This document shows, in pieces, positions 26,700-34,964 of a stretch of 64,000 nucleotides of DNA (its first letter is position 1; the number at the start of each line of letters is the position of its first letter). Source of the stretch: Pseudoduganella ginsengisoli. Lineage in GTDB: Bacteria; Pseudomonadota; Gammaproteobacteria; Burkholderiales; Burkholderiaceae_D. The position numbers and the translations under genes were made by a program. The notes below the pieces were generated by a model that did not search any database, was not told where the DNA came from, and worked only from the letters and a program-made list of their open reading frames with translations. The stretch covers positions 24,433 through 88,432 of the forward strand of contig NZ_WNLA01000025.1 of NCBI RefSeq assembly GCF_009720865.1, in the 5' to 3' direction.

Positions 26700-28636
26700 A
26701 ACTCTGGCGCATCGTGTGGCTGGTGTGGCTGCTGTGTACAGCGGCTTGCGCGTGCGCGCAAGAACAGGCCGCCACCTTGCCCATGCCGGACATCGCGCTG
26801 CTGGAAGACCCGCAAGGCACGCTGACGGTGGCGGACGCGGTGGCCGCCGCCAGCCGCTTCCAGCCCGGCTCGCCCAACGTGGGCATGACGGCGTCCGCAC
26901 ACTGGATGCGTTTTACCGTGCGCAACCCTGCCAGTGCAGCCGTCACGTGGTGGTTCGATACGGGCAACCGCACGCTGCAGGAAGTGGATTTTTACCAGCC
27001 GGACGGGCGCGGCGGCTGGCTGCACTGGGCGACGGGTTCGCGTTTTCCTTTCGCGCAGCGTCCGCTGCCGGCGGATACCTTTGTCTTTCCACTGACGGTG
27101 CCGGCGGGCGCCAGTGCCGACGTTTACCTGCGCGTACGCAGCACGGGTTTCCTCGGCGTGGCGCTGATGCCGCGCCTGTGGCGCCCCAGCGCTTACTTGG
27201 AAGCGGCACAGGCGGACCGGCGCGCGTGGCTGACGTACCTGGGCATGACGGCATCGCTGGGCGCCTTCAACCTGATGCTGTGGGTGTATCTGCGCGAGCG
27301 CAATTACCTGCTGTATGTGTTGACGCTGGCATCCATCGTGTGGGCCATCAGCGCCACGGCAGGCGGCTTTGGTTCCGCATACCAGCTGTTCTGGCCGAAT
27401 GCGCCGCACTTTGAACAGTGTTCGTGGATGCTGTCGCAAATCCCCGTCACGTGGCTGCCCGTGATCCTGGCGTTCAACCTGGTGGATGTGCGTGCGCGGG
27501 CGCCTAGGCTGAGCCGTGTGCTGTGGGGCGTGATGACTGCGCTGACAGGTGCCATGGCGGCGATGGTGGTATTGACGGTGCTGGATAACCCGCGGTTGGC
27601 GCCCTTGCTGCAAGGGATCTACGTGATGGGCTGGTTCCTGTGGCTGCCCGTCTATCCGCTGGTGGCGTTTGCCGTGGCGCGCGAAGCGTGGCGGGGCGAC
27701 CGCATGGCGCGCTATTACTGCATCGCCTACGTGCCGTCGATCATTGTGGCCGCCGCCATTTCCACGCAGGCGCTGCGGGGCTTGCCGCCCGAGCTGGCCA
27801 ATATGCTGTGGGCTTCGGCTTTTGAATTGCTGGTGATGGCGCTGGCGCTGGCCGATTACCTGAACCACGCACACAATGAAAAGATCAGCGCGCAGGAAGC
27901 ATTGTTGGACAGCACCCGCCGCAATGAACAAGACCTGGAGCGCAAGGTCTTGCAGCGCACGCTGGAATTGAATGCGGAACAAAAACGCACGAAAGAATTG
28001 TTGTACAACATCTTGCCGGTGGAACTGGCCGATGAATTGTCCGCCACGGGCTGCGCGCAGCCGGCGCGGCATGAATCGGCCACGGTATTGTTCACGGATT
28101 TCGCCGGATTTACTGCGGTGGCGTCGACCATGCCCGCTGACCGCATGGTGGCGGAATTGAATGACATTTTTGCTGCGTTTGACGACATCACGGATGAATG
28201 TGGCGTGGAAAAAATCAAGACCATCGGTGATGCGTACATGGCGGCGGCAGGCTTGCCGAAACCGTGTCGCGACCATGCGCAGCGTTGCGTGCGGGCAGGC
28301 TTGAAAATGATTGCATACATCGAACAGCGCAACCGCAGCCACCCGTTCAAATGGACGCTGCGCGTGGGCATCCATTCCGGGCCGGTGGTGGCGGGTGTCG
28401 TGGGCAAGCGCAAGTATGCGTTTGATATCTGGGGCGACACCGTTAATATTGCATCGCGTATGGAAAGTTCGGGCGAGGGCATGAAGGTCAATGTGTCGGC
28501 CTATACCAGCGACCTGGCCAGCGAAGAATTTGATTGCGAATACCGGGGCAAAGTAGCGGCCAAGGGTAAAGGAGAAATCGACATGTATTTCGTGCGCGGT
28601 GCACGCTGTACGGCCGGTGTCACAGTGGATGGGTAA
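26696..28636 (+). CDS. 7TM-DISM receptor adenylate cyclase (array gene 4)
   Basis: A 646-residue full-length member with signal peptide (MKLWRIVWLVWLLCTAACACA), DISMED2-like domain, seven membrane segments, coiled coil and class III cyclase with intact residues: D468 in FTDFAGF, GD in TIGDAYM, and TVNIASRMESSGEGM. Lys/Asp specificity residues predict adenylate cyclase. The sensor and membrane parts match gene 2 best (QADRRAWLTYLGMTA, FEQCSWMLSQIPVTWLPV). The start overlaps the end of gene 3 by four bases (ATGA), so translation is probably coupled. Confidence 0.92.
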   Translation: MKLWRIVWLVWLLCTAACACAQEQAATLPMPDIALLEDPQGTLTVADAVAAASRFQPGSPNVGMTASAHWMRFTVRNPASAAVTWWFDTGNRTLQEVDFYQPDGRGGWLHWATGSRFPFAQRPLPADTFVFPLTVPAGASADVYLRVRSTGFLGVALMPRLWRPSAYLEAAQADRRAWLTYLGMTASLGAFNLMLWVYLRERNYLLYVLTLASIVWAISATAGGFGSAYQLFWPNAPHFEQCSWMLSQIPVTWLPVILAFNLVDVRARAPRLSRVLWGVMTALTGAMAAMVVLTVLDNPRLAPLLQGIYVMGWFLWLPVYPLVAFAVAREAWRGDRMARYYCIAYVPSIIVAAAISTQALRGLPPELANMLWASAFELLVMALALADYLNHAHNEKISAQEALLDSTRRNEQDLERKVLQRTLELNAEQKRTKELLYNILPVELADELSATGCAQPARHESATVLFTDFAGFTAVASTMPADRMVAELNDIFAAFDDITDECGVEKIKTIGDAYMAAAGLPKPCRDHAQRCVRAGLKMIAYIEQRNRSHPFKWTLRVGIHSGPVVAGVVGKRKYAFDIWGDTVNIASRMESSGEGMKVNVSAYTSDLASEEFDCEYRGKVAAKGKGEIDMYFVRGARCTAGVTVDG

Positions 28637-28640
28637 AGCA

Positions 28641-30602
28641 ATGCGTGCTTTTTGGCTGGCGAGGTGGCTGGTGTGCTGGCTGTTGCTGGCGGGACCAGCT
28701 GCAGCGCAAATCGCGCTGCCGGCCGGCAGTGAGCCGGTTGACTTGACGGCGGCCACCGTGCTGCTGGAAGACCCGGGTGGGCAAATGACGGTGCAGCAGG
28801 CGGCCGCGCAGGCGGAACGTTTTATGCCCGGCAAGGCATCGCCTGGTTTCAGCGCGTCTGCGTGGTGGCTGCGCTTCCGATTGCACAGTACGCAAGCCGG
28901 GACGTGGTGGTTCGACACGGGCAACCGCACGTTGCAGGAAGCGGACTTCTACGTGCCCGACGGCCATGGCGGCTATGTGCACCAGTCCGCGGGCGCAAAC
29001 CGTCCGTTTGCCCAGCGCCCGTTGCCGACAGATTATTTTGTGTTCCCGTTCACAGTGGGCGCCGGGGACACCATTGACGTGTATTTGCGCGTGCGCAGCA
29101 CCGGATTCCAGGGTGTGATGCTGCGGCCGATGGTGTGGCAGCCGCACGCGTATCAGGCGCGGCAACGCTGGGAACAGACGCAATGGGTGCTGTACCTCGG
29201 CATGGCGCTGACCCTGGCTGCATTCAACTTGATGCTGTGGCTGTATCAGCGCGAAGCCGATAACTTGATTTATGTGCTGTCGCTGTTTGCCATCGTGTGG
29301 ACCACCAGCAGCGCGGCGGGCGGCTATGGTTCCGCGTTCCAGATGCTGTGGCCAGAGTCGCCGCTGTTCGAGCAAAGTTCGGCTGTCATGTCGGTGTTGT
29401 TCGTGTGCGTGCTGACGCCGCTGTTTATTTCGCGCATATTGCGGCTGTGGCGTGTGATCCCCCGCGTCAGCATGGTGCTATGGACATTTGTTGTCATCAA
29501 TTGCCTGACCAGCATTGTGCTGGCAGCCATGACGATGATGAAAGTGCCGAACGCCGCCGCGCAAATGCAGACGATTTACATTATTGGCGGCTTGCTGTGG
29601 CAACCGATCTTTCCTTTGCTGGGGTATGGCATTGTGCTGTGCGCGCTGCGCGGCGACCGCTTTGCCCGCTTTGTCGTGGTGGCCTATCTGCCTGCCATCG
29701 CCGCTTCCACGTACACGTCGATGCAAAACGTGCGGGGCGAACCGCCCAGCCTCGTATTCATCATGTATGGCGCGGCCTTTGAATTGCTGGTGATGGCGCT
29801 GGCGCTGGCGGACCGGTTTAATCAAGAGCGGTTGCAAAAAATGGCGGCGCAGGAAGCACTGGTGCAAACCTTGCGGCGCTCGGAACAGGAACTGGAACAG
29901 AAGGTCACGCAGCGCACGTTGGAATTGAACCGCGAACAGAACAAGACCAAGGAATTGCTGTACAACATATTGCCGGTGGAATTGGCGGAAGAATTATCGA
30001 ACACGGGGCAGGCCCAGCCTGCCCGGCATGAATCGGCCACGGTGCTGTTTACAGACTTTGCCGGATTCACGGCCATGGCAGGGACCATGCCGGCGGACCG
30101 CATGATCGCGGAACTGAACGAGATTTTTGCGGCGTTCGATGATATTGCCGACGAATGTGGCGTAGAGAAGATTAAAACCATCGGTGACGCCTACATGGCG
30201 GCGGCAGGTTTGCCCAAGCCATGTTCAGACCATGCGCAGCGGTGTGTGCGGGCGGGGTTGAAGATGATTGCCTACATCGAGGAGCGCAACCGGAGGAATC
30301 CGTTCAAATGGACTTTGCGTGTGGGTATACACTCGGGACCCGTGGTGGCGGGCGTGGTTGGCAAGCGCAAGTACGCGTTTGATATCTGGGGTGACACCGT
30401 TAATATCGCGTCGCGCATGGAGAGTTCGGGCGAAGGGATGCGGGTCAATGTGTCGGCTTATACCAGTGACCTGGCCAAGGAAGAATTTGAGTGCGAGTAT
30501 CGGGGCAAGGTTGCCGCGAAAGGCAAGGGTGAAATTGATATGTATTTCATAAAAGCTAAGAATAATCAGGAACCGGCAGCCAGCGGTAGTATGGCCGGAT
30601 GA
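28641..30602 (+). CDS. 7TM-DISM receptor adenylate cyclase (array gene 5)
   Basis: A 653-residue full-length member: signal peptide (MRAFWLARWLVCWLLLAGPAAA), DISMED2-like domain (WWFDTGNRTLQEADFYVPDG), seven membrane segments, coiled coil and cyclase with FTDFAGFTAMAG, TIGDAYMAAAG, FDIWGDTVNIASRM and the C-terminal YRGKVAAKGKGEIDMYF. Catalytic and ATP-specifying residues are intact. The sensor is a third type, distinct from genes 1/3 and 2/4. ATG 28641 follows GGATGG. ATG 28629, overlapping the gene 4 stop, is an alternative. It ends in an ATGA overlap with the transglutaminase-like gene. Confidence 0.9.
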   Translation: MRAFWLARWLVCWLLLAGPAAAQIALPAGSEPVDLTAATVLLEDPGGQMTVQQAAAQAERFMPGKASPGFSASAWWLRFRLHSTQAGTWWFDTGNRTLQEADFYVPDGHGGYVHQSAGANRPFAQRPLPTDYFVFPFTVGAGDTIDVYLRVRSTGFQGVMLRPMVWQPHAYQARQRWEQTQWVLYLGMALTLAAFNLMLWLYQREADNLIYVLSLFAIVWTTSSAAGGYGSAFQMLWPESPLFEQSSAVMSVLFVCVLTPLFISRILRLWRVIPRVSMVLWTFVVINCLTSIVLAAMTMMKVPNAAAQMQTIYIIGGLLWQPIFPLLGYGIVLCALRGDRFARFVVVAYLPAIAASTYTSMQNVRGEPPSLVFIMYGAAFELLVMALALADRFNQERLQKMAAQEALVQTLRRSEQELEQKVTQRTLELNREQNKTKELLYNILPVELAEELSNTGQAQPARHESATVLFTDFAGFTAMAGTMPADRMIAELNEIFAAFDDIADECGVEKIKTIGDAYMAAAGLPKPCSDHAQRCVRAGLKMIAYIEERNRRNPFKWTLRVGIHSGPVVAGVVGKRKYAFDIWGDTVNIASRMESSGEGMRVNVSAYTSDLAKEEFECEYRGKVAAKGKGEIDMYFIKAKNNQEPAASGSMAG

Positions 30603-31237
30603 CACCTTATCTCGCACATACCCGATGGATCGACGGCGACCACCCCGATGTGGCCGCCAAAGCTGCCGCATTGGCGCAGGGCGCGGCGTCGCTGGAACAG
30701 GTGGCGCAGCGCTGTTTTGAGTTCGTCCGCGATGGCATCCGCCATAGCGTGGATTACCACAGCAATCCCGTCACGTGCCGCGCGTCCGATGTGTTGAAGC
30801 ACGGGACGGGCTATTGCTACGCGAAGAGCCACTTGCTGGCGGCGCTGCTGCGCGCCAATGGCATTCCGGCCGGGCTGTGCTATCAGCGGCTGGCCGTAGG
30901 CACGGAAGGCCCGCCGTATTGTTTGCATGGCTTGAACGCCGTATGGCTGGAACCGTATGGCTGGTACCGCATTGATGCGCGGGGCAACAAGCCCGGCGTG
31001 GATGCCCGTTTTACGCCTCCGCGCGAACAGCTGGCGTTCCCGGTGTTGGCGCCAGATGAGCGGGATTTGCCGGAGATATGGGCAGAACCGCTGCAAGTCG
31101 TGGTCGATGCGCTGACCCGGTATCCGACTGTCCAGGCGGTGCTGGAGAATTTGCCGGATGTGAATTTGATGCCGTCTATAAAGCCTGGAGCGGGGCGTGC
31201 TGGCTGGATCGACGCCGGTTATCACGTGGCAGAGTGA
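30599..31237 (+). CDS. Transglutaminase-like (cysteine protease fold) protein
   Basis: A 212-residue protein with the transglutaminase-like core: nucleophile in GTGYCYAKSHLLAALLR, histidine in YCLHGLNAVWL and aspartate in WYRIDARGN. There is no signal peptide, so it is predicted cytoplasmic. Bacterial members act as cysteine proteases or amidases. Substrate is unknown. Its ATG overlaps the stop of the fifth cyclase (ATGA), so it is expressed with the array. Its 3' end overlaps the convergent LysR gene by 16 bases. Confidence 0.88.
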   Translation: MTPYLAHTRWIDGDHPDVAAKAAALAQGAASLEQVAQRCFEFVRDGIRHSVDYHSNPVTCRASDVLKHGTGYCYAKSHLLAALLRANGIPAGLCYQRLAVGTEGPPYCLHGLNAVWLEPYGWYRIDARGNKPGVDARFTPPREQLAFPVLAPDERDLPEIWAEPLQVVVDALTRYPTVQAVLENLPDVNLMPSIKPGAGRAGWIDAGYHVAE

Positions 31238-32148
31238 GTGGGGACCTTGCCACCCACCAAATCTGCCACTTTTCCCAGCTCTTCCGCCAGTACCCGCATG
31301 ACTGCCTGAATCCGCACGGTATCGCGCAAATCCGGGTGCGTCAGCAGCCATAATTCCGACGCCAGCGCCGGGTCCGGCTCCGTTACGCGCCGAAGTGAGC
31401 GCGTACTATCGCCAAGAAAGCACGGCAACAGCGCCAGCCCCAAGCCATCGATACACGCCTGGCGCAGCGTGCTGAAGGTGCTGGCCCGGAAGCCGACCGT
31501 ATCGAGCGGCACGATTTTTTCCAGCCAGCGCAACGTACGGTGGCGGCCCAGCGTGTCATCCAGTGCGATCCATGCATGTTCAGCCAGCGGGCGCTGCGGC
31601 TGTGCGTCCAGATAGCCGGGGGCGCCGTAGACGGCCAACGCCAGCGGACCGATACGCTTGCCGATCAAATGATCCGGCGGCTGCATGGCGGGACGGATTG
31701 CAATATCGGCGTCGCGCCGCGACAGGTTGGCCATCACGTTATCGATACCCAGTTGCAAGGTAATGTCGGGATACTCGCGGCGGCACGCGGCAATCGCGGG
31801 ATTGAGCAAGACTTGCGCCACGCTGTCCGTCGTGGTGAGCCGAACCGTGCCGCTGGGGCGCAAATCGCGGCCCGCCACTTTCAACAGTGCTTGCTGAGCG
31901 GTTTCTTCGATGGCAACGCCGGCCCGGGCAATCTCTTCGCCGGCAGTGGTGGGCACATAGCGCCCGCCACTGCGTTCAAACAGCCGCACGCCCAGCTTGT
32001 CTTCCATTTGCGCCAGGCGGCGGAACACCGTGGCATGGTTGACGTTCAAGCGGCGCGCGGCGCCAGACAGTGATCCGGTCTCGACTATGGCTGCCACGCA
32101 GCGCAAGTCATTCAAGTCGGTGTGCGTTTCTGCAAGGGCGGTTTGCAT
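31222..32148 (-). CDS. LysR-family transcriptional regulator
   Basis: A 308-residue LysR regulator: winged helix within residues 10-70 (RCVAAIVETGSLSGAARRLN and VNHATVFRRLAQMEDKLG) and a periplasmic-binding-protein-like effector domain (SGTVRLTTTDSVAQVLLNP). ATG 32148 is chosen. An upstream start would extend into the operator region. It is divergent from the MBL-fold gene, and a perfect dyad lies between them, so that gene is the likely target. The inducer is unknown. Confidence 0.9.
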   Translation of the reverse strand: MQTALAETHTDLNDLRCVAAIVETGSLSGAARRLNVNHATVFRRLAQMEDKLGVRLFERSGGRYVPTTAGEEIARAGVAIEETAQQALLKVAGRDLRPSGTVRLTTTDSVAQVLLNPAIAACRREYPDITLQLGIDNVMANLSRRDADIAIRPAMQPPDHLIGKRIGPLALAVYGAPGYLDAQPQRPLAEHAWIALDDTLGRHRTLRWLEKIVPLDTVGFRASTFSTLRQACIDGLGLALLPCFLGDSTRSLRRVTEPDPALASELWLLTHPDLRDTVRIQAVMRVLAEELGKVADLVGGKVPTHSAT

Positions 32149-32171
32149 AAATTTGGAATTTTCTTGCGTGA

Positions 32172-32193
32172 GTGCACAGCATAAGCTGTGCAC
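32172..32193. promoter_or_regulatory. Perfect dyad between LysR and MBL genes, candidate operator
   Basis: GTGCACAGC (32172-32180) and GCTGTGCAC (32185-32193) are exact inverted copies around ATAA. The dyad lies 24 bases from the LysR start and 26 bases from the MBL start, as expected of a shared LysR-type operator. Confidence 0.65.
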
Positions 32194-32218
32194 ATCAACT
32201 CATCAACAGGAGCCTTCC

Positions 32219-33184
32219 ATGAAAACCAAACTGATTGCCATCACTGCCGCTTTATTGGCCACCACGGTTGCGTATGCCGGCGAACCCATTTGGGACGGCA
32301 ATAAAGTGCAAATGGTCAGTGAAAAACTGGACCAGGGTGTGTATGCATATTACGCGGCAGATGCCCGTGAATTGAATGCCAAGGGCGGGGCGGCGGCTAC
32401 CAGCGGCGGGTTAATTGTCGGCAGCAAAGGCGCACTGCTGATTGATACCATGTTGAACCAGCGCTTGAATAAACAAGTGCAGGAATTGAGCCGCCAATTG
32501 GGCGGCAAACAAATCCTGTACGCGGTGAATACCAGTTCTCATGGCGACCATTCGTACGGCAATATGTATTTGCCTGCGACTGTAAAAATTGTGCAGCATG
32601 CGGTCACGCGCCAATACATTGCCGGCCATTTGGAAGACGATAAAGCTTTCATGGTGAAAAACTTTGGCAGCGGCCGTGGTATTGAACATATCAAAGCCCG
32701 TTCACCGGATATTGTGGTTGCGGCAGGCAGTACGGTATCGCTGGATTTGGGTGATAAAAAAGTCGATATTATTGATTTCGGCTTTGGCCAGACCGGTGGC
32801 GATTTATGGGTATGGGAACCGCAGTCTAAAGTATTGTGGACAGGTAATCCTGTCATTGCTTCCAAACCGGCATTGCCATGGCTATTGGATGGCCGTTTGG
32901 TGGAAACCCTGGAGACATTAAAAAAGGTCTATGCCTTCCTGCCAGCGGATGCGAAAATTATTCCTGGCCACGGGGTTGCCATGCAGCGTGAAGATTTGCA
33001 GTGGCATATACAATACCTGGAAACCATCCGTAATAAGGTCCAGGCTGCAGTCAATGAAGGGCTGACCCTGGAGCAAACGGTTCAGCGCACAGCCATGCCC
33101 GAATTCGGTGGCTACGCATTGTTTGGCTGGGTGCATCCGGGCTTGAATGTGCCGGCCGCGTACCGCGATCTGAGCAAGAAATAA
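32219..33184 (+). CDS. MBL-fold metallohydrolase with altered metal motif, secreted
   Basis: A 321-residue protein with a signal peptide (MKTKLIAITAALLATTVAYA) and a metallo-beta-lactamase fold: SKGALLIDTMLNQ, NTSSHGDHSYGN, TGGDLWVWEP, VLWTGNP and KIIPGHG. The usual HxHxDH reads S106-x-H108-x-D110-H111, so the first zinc histidine is replaced by serine. The best guess is a periplasmic hydrolase of the quinoprotein-relay/MBL type with changed metal use. AGGAG lies six bases before ATG 32219. It is divergent from the LysR regulator. Codon use is less GC-rich than in most of the window. Confidence 0.87.
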   Translation: MKTKLIAITAALLATTVAYAGEPIWDGNKVQMVSEKLDQGVYAYYAADARELNAKGGAAATSGGLIVGSKGALLIDTMLNQRLNKQVQELSRQLGGKQILYAVNTSSHGDHSYGNMYLPATVKIVQHAVTRQYIAGHLEDDKAFMVKNFGSGRGIEHIKARSPDIVVAAGSTVSLDLGDKKVDIIDFGFGQTGGDLWVWEPQSKVLWTGNPVIASKPALPWLLDGRLVETLETLKKVYAFLPADAKIIPGHGVAMQREDLQWHIQYLETIRNKVQAAVNEGLTLEQTVQRTAMPEFGGYALFGWVHPGLNVPAAYRDLSKK

Positions 33185-33237
33185 GGCTTAATCCCGGCGG
33201 CAAGGTATAATGGCAGCCTCACTGCCGGGAGTTTTAA

Positions 33238-33441
33238 ATGAGTACAGAAGAACGCTTTATTGATATTGAAATCAAACTGGCCCATGCGGAAGACATGGTG
33301 GATTCGCTGAATCAGCGTATTTATGAACAGCAAAAGCAAATCGATAAATTGGAAGTCATGTTGAATGCCTTGGCACAGCATATTCGCGATAATGCGCAAA
33401 GCCAGCAAACACCGCTCAATGAGCGGCCACCGCATTACTGA
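33238..33441 (+). CDS. slyX: SlyX family protein
   Basis: A 67-residue, mostly coiled-coil protein (DIEIKLAHAEDMVDSLNQRIYEQQ then KQIDKLE) with the PPHY C-terminus typical of SlyX. Function is unknown in all species. TATAAT lies at about 33206-33211. A strong terminator follows 10 bases after the stop, so it looks like a single-gene transcript. Confidence 0.9.
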   Translation: MSTEERFIDIEIKLAHAEDMVDSLNQRIYEQQKQIDKLEVMLNALAQHIRDNAQSQQTPLNERPPHY

Positions 33442-33451
33442 TTGCCACGTT

Positions 33452-33473
33452 GCGGCTGCTCAGCCGCTTTTTT
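33452..33473 (+). terminator. Intrinsic terminator after slyX
   Basis: GCGGCTG-CT-CAGCCGC followed by six T residues, starting 10 bases past the slyX stop. Confidence 0.92.
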
Positions 33474-33554
33474 ACGCCGATTTTATGCCTTAAATTGGCG
33501 CAATCGCGCTAATAATTGGCATGAAATGGCTGAAATGGGCCGCTGGCAGAAGTT

Positions 33555-34853
33555 TTAGTCGAATTGACTGGAGGCGATGGCTGTGCCCAGACGTTTACCC
33601 AGACTTAATAAAGTCAGCGTCGGGGGCAAGCCCCATGGTTCAGGAATGACGGAAGCATCACACGCATATAAGCCGGGTAAGGCAGTCCTTAAGTGCTTAT
33701 CCACACCATGGCCTATGCGGACGCTGCCGCCGGGATGGGCGGCGAAATGCCAGCTTTTAAAGATGCGACGTGCTCCCGCTTCTTTTAATACTTGGCGGGC
33801 TAATCCAATGCCTTCGCGGAATTTGGCTTTATCGCTGGGCTGAAGGGATTTGTTGACCCAGCGTGGGCCAATGCTGCCGCCGATTTCATCACGAATCTTT
33901 ACCATAATTGATAAAATTTTTTCATGCGAAAATAGTCGGTCTATGCGACCTACCTGCAATGCAAAGGCTTGATACATGGGTTTAGGCAGTGTTAAATCTG
34001 CCAGTGAAAAACCTTGTTCATGGAAATAAGCTCCGGCAGCCATCGGTACTTCGGCACCGCCATGTATATCGTCGCAAGTACCCATCACGGCAACAACGGG
34101 ATCACTGAAAAATGGCGATGTGCGGGGTGTTAATGCGGAAGCATGCAATATCCGGGGTGTACCGATGCCGCCGCCGGACAGAATAATATGGGATGCATGA
34201 ATGGTGAATGGCTGACCTTCGCGTACGCATTCAACACCGGTGGCGTGCCCTTTATCTTGCAATACCCGGATGACACAGGTTTGATCGAGTAAATGGGCGC
34301 CATGGCGCACCGCTTCCTCAATCAAATCACGCGCCGTCCATTTTGCGCCAAATGGACAGCCGTAAACGCAGCGCCAGCAGCCGGTACGGCAGATTTGTGG
34401 ACGGATCATTTTATTTAACTTGCGCCAGCTTAACCCGGCGGCTTGGCCCGCCTGCAATAAACGCTGCGCCATGGGGCCGATTAATTCATCCGGCAATGGC
34501 GCCATTGGCAATTCAGCCTGTAGCGCTTGTGTTTCGCGGGACAGGTCGATGCCATAACGGGCAAATAACGCTGCCGGTGGCGGTGCGGCGGTAGCGAAAT
34601 TTAATGTGGAACTGCCGCCGGCAGTAATACCTTGAACCAGCAGGGATGCGTCCTGGTGGAAATAAGCGCCGCGGCCGGGAATGGCTGCCATGGCGGACAT
34701 TTGCAGGAGGGTCCCGTTTACGGGCACTGCACTGCCTTGTTCCAATATGGCAACCGATAATCCCCGGCACGCCAGTTCGCGGGCAACAGAGGCGCCGCCG
34801 GGGCCGCTGCCGGCCACGATGGCGTCATAAGAAGAACGGAATGGGGTGTGCAT
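33555..34853 (-). CDS. GMC-family FAD-dependent oxidoreductase
   Basis: A 432-residue flavoprotein: Rossmann motif VAGSGPGGASVARELA and a following ILEQG, GITAGGSSTLNFATA (GMC signature region), LSGGGIGTPRILHAS, and C-terminal HPGGSVRIG and DASVIPEPWGLPPTLT, as in alcohol/choline oxidase relatives. It is shorter than typical GMC enzymes (about 530 residues). A cysteine-rich segment CRTGCWRCVYGCP could hold a metal or Fe-S centre. The substrate is not known. ATG 34853 is used. A TTG precedes it. No clear ribosome-binding site is seen. Confidence 0.85.
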   Translation of the reverse strand: MHTPFRSSYDAIVAGSGPGGASVARELACRGLSVAILEQGSAVPVNGTLLQMSAMAAIPGRGAYFHQDASLLVQGITAGGSSTLNFATAAPPPAALFARYGIDLSRETQALQAELPMAPLPDELIGPMAQRLLQAGQAAGLSWRKLNKMIRPQICRTGCWRCVYGCPFGAKWTARDLIEEAVRHGAHLLDQTCVIRVLQDKGHATGVECVREGQPFTIHASHIILSGGGIGTPRILHASALTPRTSPFFSDPVVAVMGTCDDIHGGAEVPMAAGAYFHEQGFSLADLTLPKPMYQAFALQVGRIDRLFSHEKILSIMVKIRDEIGGSIGPRWVNKSLQPSDKAKFREGIGLARQVLKEAGARRIFKSWHFAAHPGGSVRIGHGVDKHLRTALPGLYACDASVIPEPWGLPPTLTLLSLGKRLGTAIASSQFD

Positions 34854-34964
34854 CAAGCGATGGTAGCACCGCTATTGGGTAGTGCTGGTGTTGCGGAAGA
34901 ATAAGGTTGCCTGTTAATCCACGTTAAAGTATCGTCAAAAATCCTTACTTGCGGAGATGTTCCA

